From the NCBI GenBank assembly GCA_025345505.1, contig JANVCC010000021.1:3210816-3274815 (forward strand): DNA of 64,000 nucleotides. Direction: 5' to 3'. A program made the position numbers and the translations under genes. The notes under the pieces are model-generated. The model was not told where the DNA came from, made no database searches, and was given only the letters and a program-made list of their open reading frames with translations. The DNA comes from Todiramphus chloris collaris (taxonomy: Eukaryota > Chordata > Aves > Coraciiformes > Alcedinidae). Positions 46,706 to 60,201 of this stretch are shown here, in pieces. Numbering within the stretch: position 1 is the first letter of the stretch; every line of letters begins with the position of its first letter.

Positions 46706-47807
46706 AGCTGAGTTCCACCTGCTGGTTTTTAACTGAACTCGTTTCCGTGTGAGAGGTTTAAAACATCCTGTGTTTTATGATACTTGGGAAATATTAAGAA
46801 ATGCCTACAGAAATCTGGAGATTATTGGGTTTTTTTTTTTTTGGCTGCTACATAATTAATTCCCCTGCCTCCACTGCTGGGGAAGTGCAAAGGCCACGTG
46901 AAGATTCATCCCCTCTCTCCCTCTCCCCCTCCTTAGCTTTTCAGAGCACTTCGATGTGCAGGAATAATCATGTTCCACAGCAGACTCCTTTATTGAGTCA
47001 AAATAACTGATTCCACACATTTAATCACAGAATCTTCCTTTTATCCTCTAATTACGAAGCAGTGCCTGTCGAAATTAAAGCAGCGTGCTTGTAAATATTT
47101 TCAGACACAAAGGAAGAAGCAAAGCCAGCTGAGCAATTTGGTGAGGAGGGAGGAAAAAAATATCCCAGCCCTTCTGTATTCTTTAGTTACAAGTGATGAG
47201 ATCGTTTTTATTTGGGTGGTTTTACACAATAAATTTTAAAGAGTAGTTGCTTAAGTACATCTAAAGGTTAAACCTTCAAGCGGCTAATCTGTGTGTAAGA
47301 ACAAGTAACTGTCAAATACTTAACCTTCTACAGATTAAAACTGTCTGCCTAACAGATGTGAAATCATCATTTTTGTAATTGTTATAGGTAGATATCTGAG
47401 CATTTTCTGGAGATAGATTTTTTTTTTTTTTTTGAGCAGTAATTTTATGCCCCAGGTCACTTGCGTGTTCACGGCTGTGATAAAACCGCTGCTTTCCAGG
47501 AGGAGTTATATGCCAGGATTTTATAACTGCTGTGCTGGTTTCTAGCACCAAAATTATTGGTTGTAATGGGCACTTTTGAATTGTTAGAAGATGAACTTGT
47601 AGGGTGACTGGAAACGCTTTACTGTTCTGTTGCTGGAAGTGGTTGTGTAAGTGAATTTTCACAATAGTGCAGCCAGGACATAGAAGGAGAGAACGTTATC
47701 AATTTCTGATAAGCTGTCAATGTTACTATAAAATACTGCTCTTTGACAACATTTGACAGAAATATGCTCGGTTATTAGAACACGTCTAAAATGTCACTAC
47801 ATTTTGT

Positions 47808-47880
47808 TTATCAGTTTTAAGTATTGAGGACATAAAAGAAGTTCTTATCAGTTTTAAGTATTAAGGATATAAGAGAAGAT
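47808..47880 (+). repeat. 37-bp tandem duplication
   Basis: TTATCAGTTTTAAGTATT begins at 47808 and again at 47845. The remaining part of the unit (AGGA-ATAA-AGAAG) is also shared with a few substitutions. Confidence 0.88.
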
Positions 47881-50080
47881 TGTTTCTACTATGGTAAGTG
47901 AGCATGGAAATGGTATTTTTTTCCCCATATGCTACTTACATGTAGCATGGCAAAGTGGCTTGAAACCCTTCAGATACCACTAAGCAGATATATATTCCTA
48001 CACAGGTCTACGTTTAGGCCAGCATAAACCAGTAATTTTCTTCTTCAATCACAGCAAAATGGAATCATTAGACTATCCAGCAGCCAAGTCAGCTTATAAA
48101 TCCAACATGTCACATTCAGACAAGTGAGGTTTGTGTGTATAGCTTTTGGCCTGGCTCTTGTCATGCTGCTGAACACACGCTGGGAAAGTGGACCTGTCTT
48201 AGACTGAGGTCCAGGCTTCACCCTCCTTTCCCCTTCAACTTTTTGCAGCTTTCTATCATTCTATCCATAAATATCGGAGGTCTTCTGGTGTGAAATGCTG
48301 CACCAGGTCCAGCACAGGCACAGCGACTGCCCTTCACAGACTCCAGCTACCTTCCTGAAAGACCTCATTTACTCCAGCAGGAAATTTCCTGCAAGTATGT
48401 GTTTTGGGCTCCACGCCAGATGCTCAACCTGCACTTTTTTTATTTTCCCCCCACCGACCATGTAAATATGTTTTTGAAACACGAAAGATGTTTTGTTTTG
48501 AACTTCTTTTCATCCCAGGTCTGTTGCACAGGTTGCTATGTATTGCACGGTCCTTGGGAAGCAAAGCATCAGACTGTGGTGTCTCCCCATCATCTCCTCC
48601 CTCTTCACCAGCTGTTACTTTGAACCTGCTCATCGATTTCAACCAAATCTGACAGGGGTTTCAAAAAAAGTCCTACTGAAAATCAGCAGCTGTTTATACA
48701 GTGATACTAACTCGGTCCTTTATCCCTGCCAGCTGATGGCAGCCAGCCGTTGGTCAGCGTGCCAGCACCCTTTGGTTCAGGCACAGCTCTGAAACCAATC
48801 CAGCTGTTGGTGGTTTCTCCTCGGGTCAACGAAGAGGAGGGTGAGGAAGATGCAATCATTGTCAAAGAGTTTACGCAATGGGGCTGCTGGGTTACAAGGC
48901 ACAACACTGTGGTCTAGTTTTGGTAATTCCACTGCTTGGGGATGCTTTTTTTCCCTACCTAGATGACTGATACCAAAAAAAAAAAAAAATAATAGTTACA
49001 AAAAATAGTAATAACACTGAGTTCTAACAATTGTCAGTTAGACCCTATAAATAATCAAACTAAAGACGAAAGAAATGAGGTTTTGAAGAGCAACAAAAAC
49101 GCCAACAAGCGCACGCTCTCTTGCAAAGTACTCTGCAGATGACCCCTCACACCACGACTTGTCTGATAGGGAGATGTAAAAGTTGGTGCATCCCCATCAC
49201 CCGTAGGAGAGGTCATTTCCAGGACACAATGAAGCACTATGCACTGACCTGCACTCTTGCATCGATGCAGGTTCCACACAAGTTTATTTGTGAGCTGAAC
49301 TTGAGCAGAGAATGCCAGCTGTGCCATACCGTAAAGTGGATTTGTCATGTGGATTTATCCATACTTTGTCCATTAAGTCACCCTTGGGAACAAGCACTAG
49401 TTAGAACTCTCTGATAGATATGAAGGGTTTTTATATAGACGAGGGGGGAAAAAAAAAAACCCAGGAATGCAGCGATTCCCAGAGACTGGAGGAAAAAAAA
49501 AGATGAGGTATTATTAGCACATCGAAAGGCATCTGAAATATAAATTATTTGAAAGCACATCACTTTATATATCCTGTTAATTACATGGTTAATATTATGG
49601 AATCTGACAACTCCCCATAGACATCAGAGCTATTGATGAGTTCCATTTTGTGTTAGAAATTTCTCTCTTCTTGCACAGAATTACCTCTTTAACCTCTTTC
49701 AGTCCAATAAATTCACATTAAAATGTGACCAGGAGTGACAACCTTGTGAGAGGACTAACCTCTCCCTCTATCATGTCATTTTAGCCTCAGACTCAAATTG
49801 GTACAGCACTCCCATAGCTATTAGCTCAGCTCTTCTCCTGCCTCCTGAGTAGATGAAGCAGTATGTCTAATTAATTTACAGTCCTTAAGTACAAAGGTAG
49901 CTATCAGCAAAACTACATTAAAATCAAACTACCAATAAGGTAATTGTAAAATCATAATTTTCTGGGATGTTTTCGCTAAATACCATCTGAGCTTTGTAGC
50001 TGAACGTTTTCCAAAGTCCAGGCTTACAGTTATATGAAAGTCAAATATTTCATACACTACAGTACATGTCGCTCTGCAGG

Positions 50081-50102
50081 AAAAAATAAAATAAAATAAA
50101 AT
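50081..50102 (+). repeat. AAAAT pentanucleotide microsatellite
   Basis: An A-run passes into four ATAAA units. Confidence 0.9.
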
Positions 50103-52347
50103 GACAGATACGCTCTAATACAATGAAATGCAATTTAAAGCCAAGTCAATAAGATACTAACCTCTTAGCCTCAAATGAGAGCTACGTTATACATCACGGG
50201 TTAGAAGTTAAAAACGGAGAGAATGGTTCTTGCCACTCATAATTCAAAGACTGTTGTCAAAGGCTTTCTGTTCATAGAAATGCTATTGGTTTTATTCAGC
50301 TGGCAAAAAAAAAATAAAACCCAACAAAAAAAAAACCTGTGCGGTATTCTAAGTAGCTCAGACAGATAGCTTTTTTAGCTATACAGTTCAGAGCCAAATT
50401 TTCCTGAACAGCATAAGGACTTGATTTTGCTAATGTATACATGTTGCACTGTACCCAGTTCCAGAAATAACTGGCGTCCGTGAACACAGGCTGGGGTCTA
50501 GGGAGGAGGGATGCTAACAGCCACATTCCCTATTCTCCTTCGTACTCACAGACACCAGGCACGACCAGCAAAAGAAGGCTCCCGTACTAAGAAGCTCTTT
50601 GACAGCACGAAGCTCCAGGAGGAAGCTCTGCCTGCTGCCCAGCTCCCTACCTGCTTCTCACCGATGAGAAAATACTGAATATTGGGGGTGGGGGATGAGG
50701 GACACACAGCGATGGGCAAGATTCTCCCCTGAGCTTCAGCCACACTCATGAAACTCTCATTTTTGCCAGGGCCAAATAGTTGAGGGACACGAGGGGGGAC
50801 GAAGCTTCTGCAGGCAGCCATCCTCTCCTCCTGCTCTTGAACCTGAGGAGAATAGAGATGAGGTGTAAACTCTGAAGTCCCCTTCACTCCCCCATTTTCT
50901 CTGGTTGTCAGACAAGTGATATTTGCCAGCATCCTGAAGGGCGTGGGGAGCCTCTTTTCTTTCTCCTTCCCCTGAATAAACCCCTCTCTGTAACCATGCC
51001 ATTCCTGCATGGTCAGGGGCAGCAGGAGAGGAGCTGAGCTCATTTGCTGTGAGGAGCTGTCAGCATCTCCTTTAAGGAAGGCAGGTTGCCAGCCTCTCAG
51101 AGGTTGTTATGTGGTGGCCTGGGCTTAGGCAACCCTCATTTCTCACTATCCCATTCCCACGCTCTGTCACACACAGGGAATCCTGTACATCACATCCTTC
51201 TTCTACCCTATGGCCACATCTGATCGCCACGACGTAGCCCTAGACTCGGTCCTAGCCCTTCGTGGTCGATGGAGCTTATGTAGAAGACTGAGGGAGGGGG
51301 CAGAAAGCTGGACCAGCTGAAGACTCCACTGCAACAAGCCCAGAGGTGGCTGCAGGGGAGCAGATGAAGCCTTGGGTGTGAAATCTCATACTGTTTGCTC
51401 GGTGGTGTTTGGTTCGAGTGGCCCTGAGGAACGAGCAACTGCAGGAGGAACAAATAGAGATGTTCTTCCTGACAGGAACAGAACAGGACGCTTATTTGTC
51501 CCTATCTTCTTTCTGTAAGGAAATCATCTGCTACTGCTAACGCCGAAATTGTGCGTCATGCTCGTGCCTGCCCAGGTTGAGGAGTATGACAGAAGTTGCC
51601 AACTGCAAATGAAGATTATCTTCAAAATTTCAAGAGAAACTGCTGCTTTTGACTGCTCTACCATATAGTGGTAGTTCTCCTTCTTGAAAGAAATGCCTAG
51701 AATTTGGTACGGGCATTACATTGGCTATATTTTAAATCTATAGAAGCAAATTCGGTTAAATAACTGCACATATGTGTGTAATTTTCCACATACCAATGCC
51801 AGCACCCTGCAGACTGCACAGGCTGTACGGGCTACTCAGTTTACACCCTCATGTATTTTGCCTGCTCACATATAGGCAAGACCATAGTCAGTGATATCCT
51901 TTTAGAAATCTGACCTGCTCTCTACGAGGAATTACTGTATGTCTCACCAGAAAACGCTGGGCAGAGGATAGTTCCTGCATGAGAGCATGAGGACACGCAT
52001 GCCTTTGCCCTTATGTGCTGCACATGCCTTTTCCCCAGGCACATACCTGGCAGGTGCAATCCAGACCTTCATTTGTCACTCAGACACCAGTAATGGGCTC
52101 TCCAGAAATACTCTAAATAGATTAGATTAGAATTATCTTCGGTCTTTTTAGACCGTCTTGGCAATAACGACAGAACTGGGTGTATTTTCCACACAAACAT
52201 GCTTTCTCTGAAAAACGAAAAGATTGGACAAATGTTCCTCTCTCCTCTGAAATAACATTTACCAGTCCTTGCTAGTGAGAAGCAGCTGGCTTCAGTTAAT
52301 CTGGTGGGATAACATTAACGTAATGACATTAAGATCAGAACCTTCTT

Positions 52348-52369
52348 CTAAAAGACTTGGGTCTTTTAG
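52348..52369. repeat. Perfect 9-bp inverted repeat (hairpin)
   Basis: CTAAAAGAC, a 4-base loop TTGG, then GTCTTTTAG. The arms are exact complements. No T-run or gene end is nearby, so no role is suggested. Confidence 0.85.
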
Positions 52370-52715
52370 ACCCAGGGATGATCTGTGCAGCTGGGTGCAG
52401 CGTTGGGCTCCTGAAAGGGATCTCTGAGTGCTGCACTGGGTGCCAAAGCTGCCATTCTGAGGACAGGGAGAAGCTGGCACCAAACGACCAGCTTCTCCAT
52501 ACCCAGAGGTTATGCTGGCAGCCAAACACTATGCCTGCCAAAGGAAAACATCAAAGAGAATTTATGGGTTTTGCTTGGTGGTTAGACTCCACCATGAAAG
52601 CAGGACTCACACCTCGAGTCTCATCCCTGTGTCCTCTTAGGCATTTAGGTCAGACAACTGGGGCACACCTTTGAAAAGAAAGCCAAAGGACACAGCCAAG
52701 CACACTGTTTTGCTG

Positions 52716-52790
52716 ACAGCCTAGTGGTTAAAACACCAGCATAAGAAAATGGGAAGCCCAGATCCAAGTATATGCCCAGCATGGGGCTCA
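52716..52790 (+). repeat. Possible tRNA-derived SINE relic (MIR-like)
   Basis: AGCCTAGTGGTTAAAACACC followed by ATGGGAAGCCCAGATCCAAG resembles a tRNA-like head (A box GTGGTTA, B box near GATCCAAGT). Diverged, recognised from memory. Confidence 0.4.
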
Positions 52791-55700
52791 CATCCATAGA
52801 TTCAGACTCAAGGCACATGCACTACTTATTAGGTTAGGAGCTTTTTTGGGTGACAAACTCTTCACAGTTCTTCCTGGAGCTTGACCCCAGTATGGATCTG
52901 GGCATAGAGAGGTCATGGGACCAGAAGTAAAGTGTCTGAAGCATTCAGCTGAAGAAGGGGGAATCATGAGTTTCAGCTCTTACCTCCCTGCTCATCCCAT
53001 AGCTGTATAATGTGTGATGTACAAGGAGTATGGAAAGAGTGTTGTCACAGCACATCTTGGACTCCTCCAGGCCCTTATGTACTGTGCTAACGAGTCTGCT
53101 AATCCTCAAATTGCCTCTAGGCATCTGCACTAGCAAAGCTGGAGATAACGCCTAAGTGTGCTTCTGCCAGAAATCAAGGGCATCTTGGATGCCTAGTCGG
53201 GTTGTGTGGGGTTTCTGGATTGGGAGTTTTGCTGCTTTAATTCTGCCTAAACTATGCAAGTAAAACCACTATGTTGCACCTTGCTTAAGAGCTGTAAAGA
53301 CTGGAGCAAGTATCTGCTTCGGCATCAGGCAACCACCTCGGTTAATCTCCTGGCACAAACCTGCAGTGCTTGGTTCAACGAGCAAAATCAAATTCAGTCT
53401 CCAAATAACTCAGAGGAATTTCTGGCTGACGTGGCAATCGTTAGGCATATTAAATGACAGATATAACGAAAGTGATTTTTAGTGGTTCAGATAGATAGGT
53501 AGCTAGGACGTTACTATCGCATTCAGCTTCCAACCTAGGCATGTCTCCAGGCTGCTAACAAGCATCCTTTGTGGATTACTTGCTGTACTTTGACCTTCCA
53601 GAGCTGCTTGCTTTTTCTTTACACCAGAGACCTAAGATTCTTCTTAGGTCCCTCAGTCTATACCCTTCATAAGCAATACAGCGACCGTCTCTTGCCTTAA
53701 CTGACTTCCTCAGTAATCACACACCTTCGAGTACACACTTTCCATTTAGATGCATCACTGTATGAAGTTCTATACAAAGAGCAAGCTACTGACTTTGTGG
53801 TGCTTAGGAAATACAGTCTCATGGCAAGTCTGATTCCACCCCTCTCCTTTTGGCAGGTGCCTGTGCCCACAAAAAGGTTCCTCTGACCCACATCCCCCGG
53901 GGAAGCTTTGCAGATGTGTACACAGAACAGCTGGGCAGAGCCCCCCCAAGCTAACATAGACCAAAGCCCACCACGTAGCCCTAAAGGCTTTGGTCGAGGA
54001 GCAGCATAGCTGTTACTCACATGATGCTGAGACCAAAATACTTACATCTTGCCTCCTGAAAAAAACATGGGACAAAGTTGATGAACGCAGATGCTGTTCC
54101 CTACGGACACAGCTGAACTGCTTACAGACCAACTGATGAGACACTCAGTGCAATGGGTGCCAAATATCAGAGCATCGACTTGAGGTAAATACAACCCCAA
54201 TGTTAATAATAATATAATTTGGTTTTATCATCACCCAGTGTATTTCTGCAACGTCTTTCAATGCATCTGGCCCATATCAACTGTATTGTAATTGAGAGTT
54301 GTCAGTAAAATTATGTAAAATTAATTTTGACACCCTTTTTCTGAAGTGTCTGTTATGTTCTATGCCCTTGGAATGAAATGTTTTGATACCAGTGATTTTC
54401 TTTAACAAAAACAGCTCCCCAAGGTCCTGTTTCCTACTCTTCTAGTTGCTGAACATGTCACAGTCAGGCTCCACGTTATTCTCTGTTTCTGTTTAACAAG
54501 TCCACAGTTATCTTCAAAGATCTTTTTCTGTATCTTGCCATTATGAAAAGAAGGTCAGTTTCTGTTCACCTGAGTTAAAATACGGCCAATGCTAATTTTC
54601 TGGTGTTAACACCATGTTTCACACACTAAAAAAAGCATCAGGTGTAGCCTTTACCTATCAGGAGAAGACTGATAGCACATGTACTAAAGACTTGACCCGA
54701 ACATGTCCCATATTTGGTTGCATTACTTTTGCTTGATCGCTGAGAGCTGAATCTTTGCAAGTAGATTATATTCATGAATGTGTCACACCTCACTATATCA
54801 TCGTGCCAGAGACTCATTAAAGATCTACTCAAAGCTTCCTTCCTAATTTATATTTCTTCTACGAGCTGCTTTGATTTGAGAAATCTCTGTTGCAAAAGGA
54901 AAGCCTTCCATTGTTTGGACTCTAAGAGGAAATGTAGGCTTTTAATTGGTGGATGTGGTTTTCATTATACTTTCCATCTCCACCACAAACCCTCTTTATA
55001 AATTGTGACAAGTCCATTGGCAGCCTGCTGTATCAGACTGGAGGTAGCTGACTTGATAAGCATGTCGGCCAGCCGAAGAAAAACATGAATTGCCTCCAGC
55101 TTTCCTCAGAATTGCTAATTAGCTCAAAGGCAGTGTCCTGAGTTGGCACAGAAAACCACTTGAGAACAAGTCCTAGGGAGACGCGAGACTCTAACTCAAT
55201 AGGGTCTAGTAGTATCTTAAACACTTTCTGGTTTATTGAAATGAAGATAGCTTCTTTGCTCTGAATATACTCCTTATTTAAGCACAAGTGCAGTGATTCA
55301 CAACCCAGTAAAGTCCCCAGCTTCATTTCTATGCAGCCCATATCACGATGGTAAAGAAGGCTCATTTGCCAGAGAAAGTGAAGAAGGATAATGTTTGCAT
55401 TTTCTTTTAAATCAATCATCTAGTCTTACAGGGCTGAGGTCCACTCCCTCTCAAACAAACGCAGAAGTGGGGGTAAAGGAAGCTTTGACCTGGTCAGTGT
55501 TGCAATCCTTTGCTGCCATTTCTCGACGGGACTTGTTCCTGCTCCCACTTGGATCAAAAAAGAAAAAAAAAATCCAATCTGTGTGTACACACTTAGTGTT
55601 TCCAACAGCCAAGTGGTGAGGAAACATCTCTAAATAGGCAATTTGCCTGTGTCCACCTTCTACCACATGTCAAGCCCAGCTGGCCTGCAGGGCAGAAAGC

Positions 55701-55897
55701 AACCCTTGGCCCATTTTAGTATCTCCACCATGTACTGAAGTTCACCACTTTTGAACATCCTCAGACACAGGAGGACAATACACAATCACAGTGGGAGACA
55801 CTGCCCTCAAAAAGGCCCTTGTGAGGTCACGGTTCTTAAACTAAAGCTGTCCTATAAAGTAAATTAAGTTTTGATGGAAACTGAGAGGATGCTCAGG

Positions 55898-55990
55898 ATG
55901 CTGATGCCCTGAAGTGGTAAGAGTATTCACCTGACACACAGAAAACCTCCACATGAAGAAATCGGAGAACAGATCTGAACTTGTCAGAAT
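55898..55990 (+). repeat. Possible tRNA-derived SINE relic (MIR-like)
   Basis: GAAGTGGTAAGAGTATTCACC resembles the GTGGTTAGAGCACTCACC head of ancient amniote SINEs, and ACAGATCTGAACTTG resembles the following B-box region. Confidence 0.45.
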
Positions 55991-56161
55991 TTAAGGTATA
56001 ATTCATAAAGAATACCTAAGCTGACAGAAAGAGCACCTTGATGTGCTGGTGTGGGGTGGTTTATATTTTCATGGTGGTGGTGTGGCTTGAATGAATCCAG
56101 GCACACCAAAACAATGACACTCGAGCTTTAGTCTCCCTCCTCCTGGACACACCCTGGAAAT

Positions 56162-56429
56162 TACAGAAGCAGCGTGGTTGGAAAAGACCTTTAAGATCAT
56201 CAAGCCCACCCATTATCTAACTCTACAAGGGTCACTACTACACCATATCTAGGCAGCTTTTAAATCCATCCAGGGATGGTGATTCAACCACCACCCTGGG
56301 CAGCCTGTTCCAGTCTTCGATAACCCTTTTGGGAAAGAATTCTTTCCTGATGTCCAACCTACACCTCTGGTGCAGCTTGGTGACATTTCCTCTTGTCCTG
56401 CCAGTTGTGACTTGTGAGAAGAGACCAAC
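56162..56429 (-). mobile_element. CR1 LINE 3' end, 5'-truncated
   Basis: Begins with a degraded CR1 3' terminus (CAGAAGCAGCGTGGTTGGAA) and AAGACCTTTAAGATCATC, and continues through the 3' UTR and the end of ORF2 (CCCTGGGCAGCCTGTTCCAG, GATGTCCAACCTACACCTC). Homology ends near 56429. Confidence 0.9.
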
Positions 56430-57781
56430 GTTAAAAGAGAAAAGTCAGCAGTTTTGCCAGGATTCCCAGGCAAGCCAGTTGCAGTAGAAGCTTGACATCC
56501 AGAAAACCTGGAAAACGGCCAGTTTGTGCACAGCGTGTCCATCCTGTATGGCTTCAGTTGCCTCAGATTTATTATGCATGTGCAGATCACCTGATTTATT
56601 GCTGTGGTTTATTACCAGGTGCTGCAAGGCCAGCAGCACGCTCAGAAGACGCTGGATTTACAGCACGTACACGAGACATCTGCGAGCTCACACAATCACC
56701 TCTTCTCCTGAGACTTCCTAGGAGGAAATGCAGGAATCATACTCAAACTTCTGGATTCACTTTGGTGCTGCACTTGTCTGCAGGCAGAGCCAGGCTTCCG
56801 GGATCGAGTAAACGCAGCTAGCTTAGCACAGTCTCTGAGCGTACTGTGAGAAAACTTGCTTGTGCTTGTCAAACCTCCAGAGAGAACTGGGAGTAAGGGC
56901 AAACTAGCAGCATTTCACCAGGGCCAGCCTGTTTCTCTACCACACACCAGGTACATTAGCACCCGATGAGTTATGATGACTTTAGCTTTAAGAGATGACT
57001 TTTCTCCCACCCAACAAAATGAAATTTCCCACTGAAATTTTATTAGCTGGTTTTGCATGTGAATATGAGTCGAGGAAAGCAAAACACTTGAGTTACCTAT
57101 TTGTCCAAAAAAAAAAAATCTGATTTTTCTTTTCTTTAAGGCTTTCAATAAGAGCTACATTGCTGAAAGTGGGAATTAGGGTATATTTGACTGGCATCCA
57201 GGTGCGATCTCCGAGACTCGCTCTGATTCAAAGCAGCAGTACTGGAATAGTACTCCACATTAGTACTCTAATATGTATATTTAATTAGTTCCCATTGGTA
57301 CCACACATATTCTGATGAGATACTGGATTGCCTTGAAGAATACCCAATAGTACCCAACAGCTATCATTGTTTCAGTGTGCTGAGCCCCAAGGAGTTTCTC
57401 TCTTTGAGCTTTAGGGAAGGGCTCCCAGGCAAGAGAGAGATTACCTGCACCTCCCAAGCAGCTCCACAGAGCTCTCCCATACCCCAGAGACACTTCATCC
57501 TATACCACCCCTCCTGATCCTACCCCGAGCAGGGGGCTTGCTTCACCCACCCAGCCAGTGGCTCTCTGCTCCCAGAGCAGTGCCTCCACGAAACAAGCGC
57601 TCTGTTCCTGAAGATGAAGCTGTTTTCAACCTGACTTTGCACATCTTGTTTGACCTCAGGCTCCAACCCTGCCTGGCACTGAGATACACTGTCCTAAACC
57701 AGGAAACCTGCAGACGCGGTGGGATTATGGTAGCTCCAAACTACAACGTATTACTGAGCGTTATTTTACCCATCTACTGAG

Positions 57782-58000
57782 ATCATAGAATGTCCAGGGT
57801 TGGAAGGGACCTCGAAAGATCATCTAGTCCAACCCCCCTGCCAGAGCAGGTCACACAGGAACAGTTCCAGGTGGGTTTGAATGTCTCCAGAGAAGGAGAC
57901 TCCACAGCCCTTCTGGGCATCCAGTTCCAGTGCTCTGTCACCCTCACAGTGAAAATGTTTTTCCTTACGTTTCTGCAGAACCTCTTATGCTCCAGCTTGC
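57782..58000 (-). mobile_element. CR1 LINE 3' end, 5'-truncated
   Basis: The reverse complement of a CR1 3' end starts at ATCATAGAATGTCCAGGGTT and runs through ACTCCACAGCCC to CTCCAGCTTG. Read on the minus strand it encodes a CR1 ORF2 C-terminus with NVRKNIFTVRVTEHWN and ESPSLETFK. Same broad subfamily as the copies at 28409 and 39133. Confidence 0.92.
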
Positions 58001-59840
58001 TTGATCTCTGGGCAAGGGCATTTTCTACGCATACCTCAGTTTGCACAACTGGACTTCACAGAGGAAAGCCAGCTCCGGAGGAGATGCTGCAGCAAACAGC
58101 ATTTCCCTGGCAGGATGCTTTGCTATGAGCCCCTTTTCTTTACAGTTCTTCACTGGTTCCCACTTTCCTCACCATGAAGGTCCTTTGTGGCCTATCCCCC
58201 TCTTTATGAAAAGTCATTACCAAAAGTTATTACAAAAAGGCTGACTCTAGTCTTCTCTTGACCCGTTAGGGCAATTCATTCTCCCAGTTTCCAACTAACA
58301 CCTTCAGGGTATCCCTGTGCTGTCACTCACGCTTGGGAAGAGTCCTCATAAACATGCACAAAATCTCTTCATTGTTCTTTTTGAGGTTCTTGAAAAGAAG
58401 GTTCTGTTTTTTCCCAGCATGTTGACACTCGTGCATTTAGCAGCACTGTCGGGCCCGGCGGTTTGCTGCAACCACTGTCTGCTTGGGTGATTAAAATACT
58501 CTGCCTTTTCTTTCTGACCAGTTTTGCCCATATCTGTCATTTTCTTTTGTCTTTCACTTCATCTGCAAACTTTCTGGTCCCACGACTGGCTCTCTGTCCC
58601 GTGTCTGAACAGCACCCAGTGCAGCAAATCTGGGTCCCTACCTACAGATGCCACGTACAACGCACGTGAGGAACAACAGCAACGGGCAGAAGGCTAAAAC
58701 AACACGGCTGCCAACCTCCCCCGGAGTCAGTGAAGAGCACTGGCCATCCCAGTCCATCAGTAAAATACAGTTATGATGAGAACATGAGGAGTTTCACTAT
58801 TGTTTCTGTTGGGGTAAAGAGTTAGGATGTTTCCATTTCTAGGAAACCTATATTGTAGTTTAATTTCGAACCATCCACGCTCCCGAATTAACTGCATCTT
58901 TCTTTATTTGACTATTTTCCTTCCTCTTTTTAACCCACATGATAATTTATTCCTTTTTTTTTTTTTTTTATCTATAGGTTACTTTGCTGTGTGTGAGTGT
59001 GTCACAGAACTCATTTTTCTAGTTACTCTGACAAACCTGACATCTCGCAGCTGTTACACATCTTGTTTCAATTACATCTCTAGATAAAAAGAATTCTTAA
59101 AGCCTGAAGGCTGCAGATGGCTTCCTGGTGAGGGGTTAACTCCAGCTTCATATTAAAGCCTTTTGGGGGTCCCTTTTCTTGAGCTGTTCTCTTCAGTCTC
59201 CTTCTCTTATGCCTTTCTAATTTCGCTATCTGACTTACTATAACCCCCAATCCTCTCTGGTCACGGGAGAGGAACTGGAGCACCAGTGTCCACCCCTGCC
59301 TCCTTTCCACCCAAAGATGCCTGAGGGGCAGTGAAGTATCTGTTGCTTGAACCTTATCTCCACATATCATGCAGGCTGCTTACGGCAGGGCACAGCTGAA
59401 CGAGCACAAATCAGTGGAGTGACAACTCGGACCACCACTAATCCCTAATAAATTCTGGACTGCCCCACAGACTTGGGATGCTCTTGACAACTGGTGATGC
59501 TCTCAGCATCTGGCAAACCACTTGTGTCTAATTGGGTACCCTGAGATATTTACACTGTGCTCAATGGTTACAGAAGAGATTGATCACTCCATTCTTGGTA
59601 TCTATCCAAAAAGGGTATATAAAATCCTTTGATCTTGCTAAGGCAGCAAAACATGTCTAACCATCAGTTATGTAAAGGTGGTTGTTATTAATTTGAATAC
59701 TGCACAGAGAGGAAAGAACAGAAGTACCATATAATGAGATATATTAAGACTACAAAAGAATTAAGTGAAGCCGTTATGTTATGAATCATGATTTTATTGT
59801 TTAGCAGTCAGCTCTTGATGTAATTCAGATAATAATGAAT

Positions 59841-59933
59841 GGGCTAATTCCTTCCACCTTTATTCAGGCAAAACTTCCATTCACTTCAAAGAGAAAGTTG
59901 TCCAAGTCAGGACTAGCAACTGCTGCATCCATC
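59841..59933 (+). repeat. Possible ancient amniote repeat relic
   Basis: TTCAGGCAAAACTTCCATTC, then ACTTCAAAG, and GTCAGGACTAGCAACTGC, resemble the CAAAACTCCCATTGACTTCAA ... AAGGACTGCAGGAT block repeated in reptile genomes. Recognised from memory. Confidence 0.45.
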
Positions 59934-60190
59934 CCATTATTTGCAAATGCTTTTCTGAATATAAAGTGTTCCTTTATAATGGGCTATCACCAATAACAGT
60001 AACATTTACGTAATTTAAACCTCTCATGTGTCTTTCATGTTCAAAAAAAGCAAGAGTTTTTATTCTTATTGCAAACTGCCACATTAGTTCTTCCACAAAC
60101 CCCAATATTTGTTAAACATAAGAGACTTTCCCAGTGTACCATTTTGATCATCTCTCCTTCTGCTCAGTATTTTTCATTTCACCATAATTT

Positions 60191-60201
60191 CCCCCCCCCC
60201 C
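60191..60201 (+). repeat. Poly-C run (11 bases)
   Basis: Eleven C in a row on the plus strand, rare in this AT-rich setting. Confidence 0.95.

Noticed and set aside
50985..51015. Minus-strand TMQEWHGYR, reminiscent of the QEWDLE of the first AFF3 coding exon
   Set aside because: Only the QEW residues match, and no split-Cys donor follows at the right place; the expected MDSFD-like start is absent.
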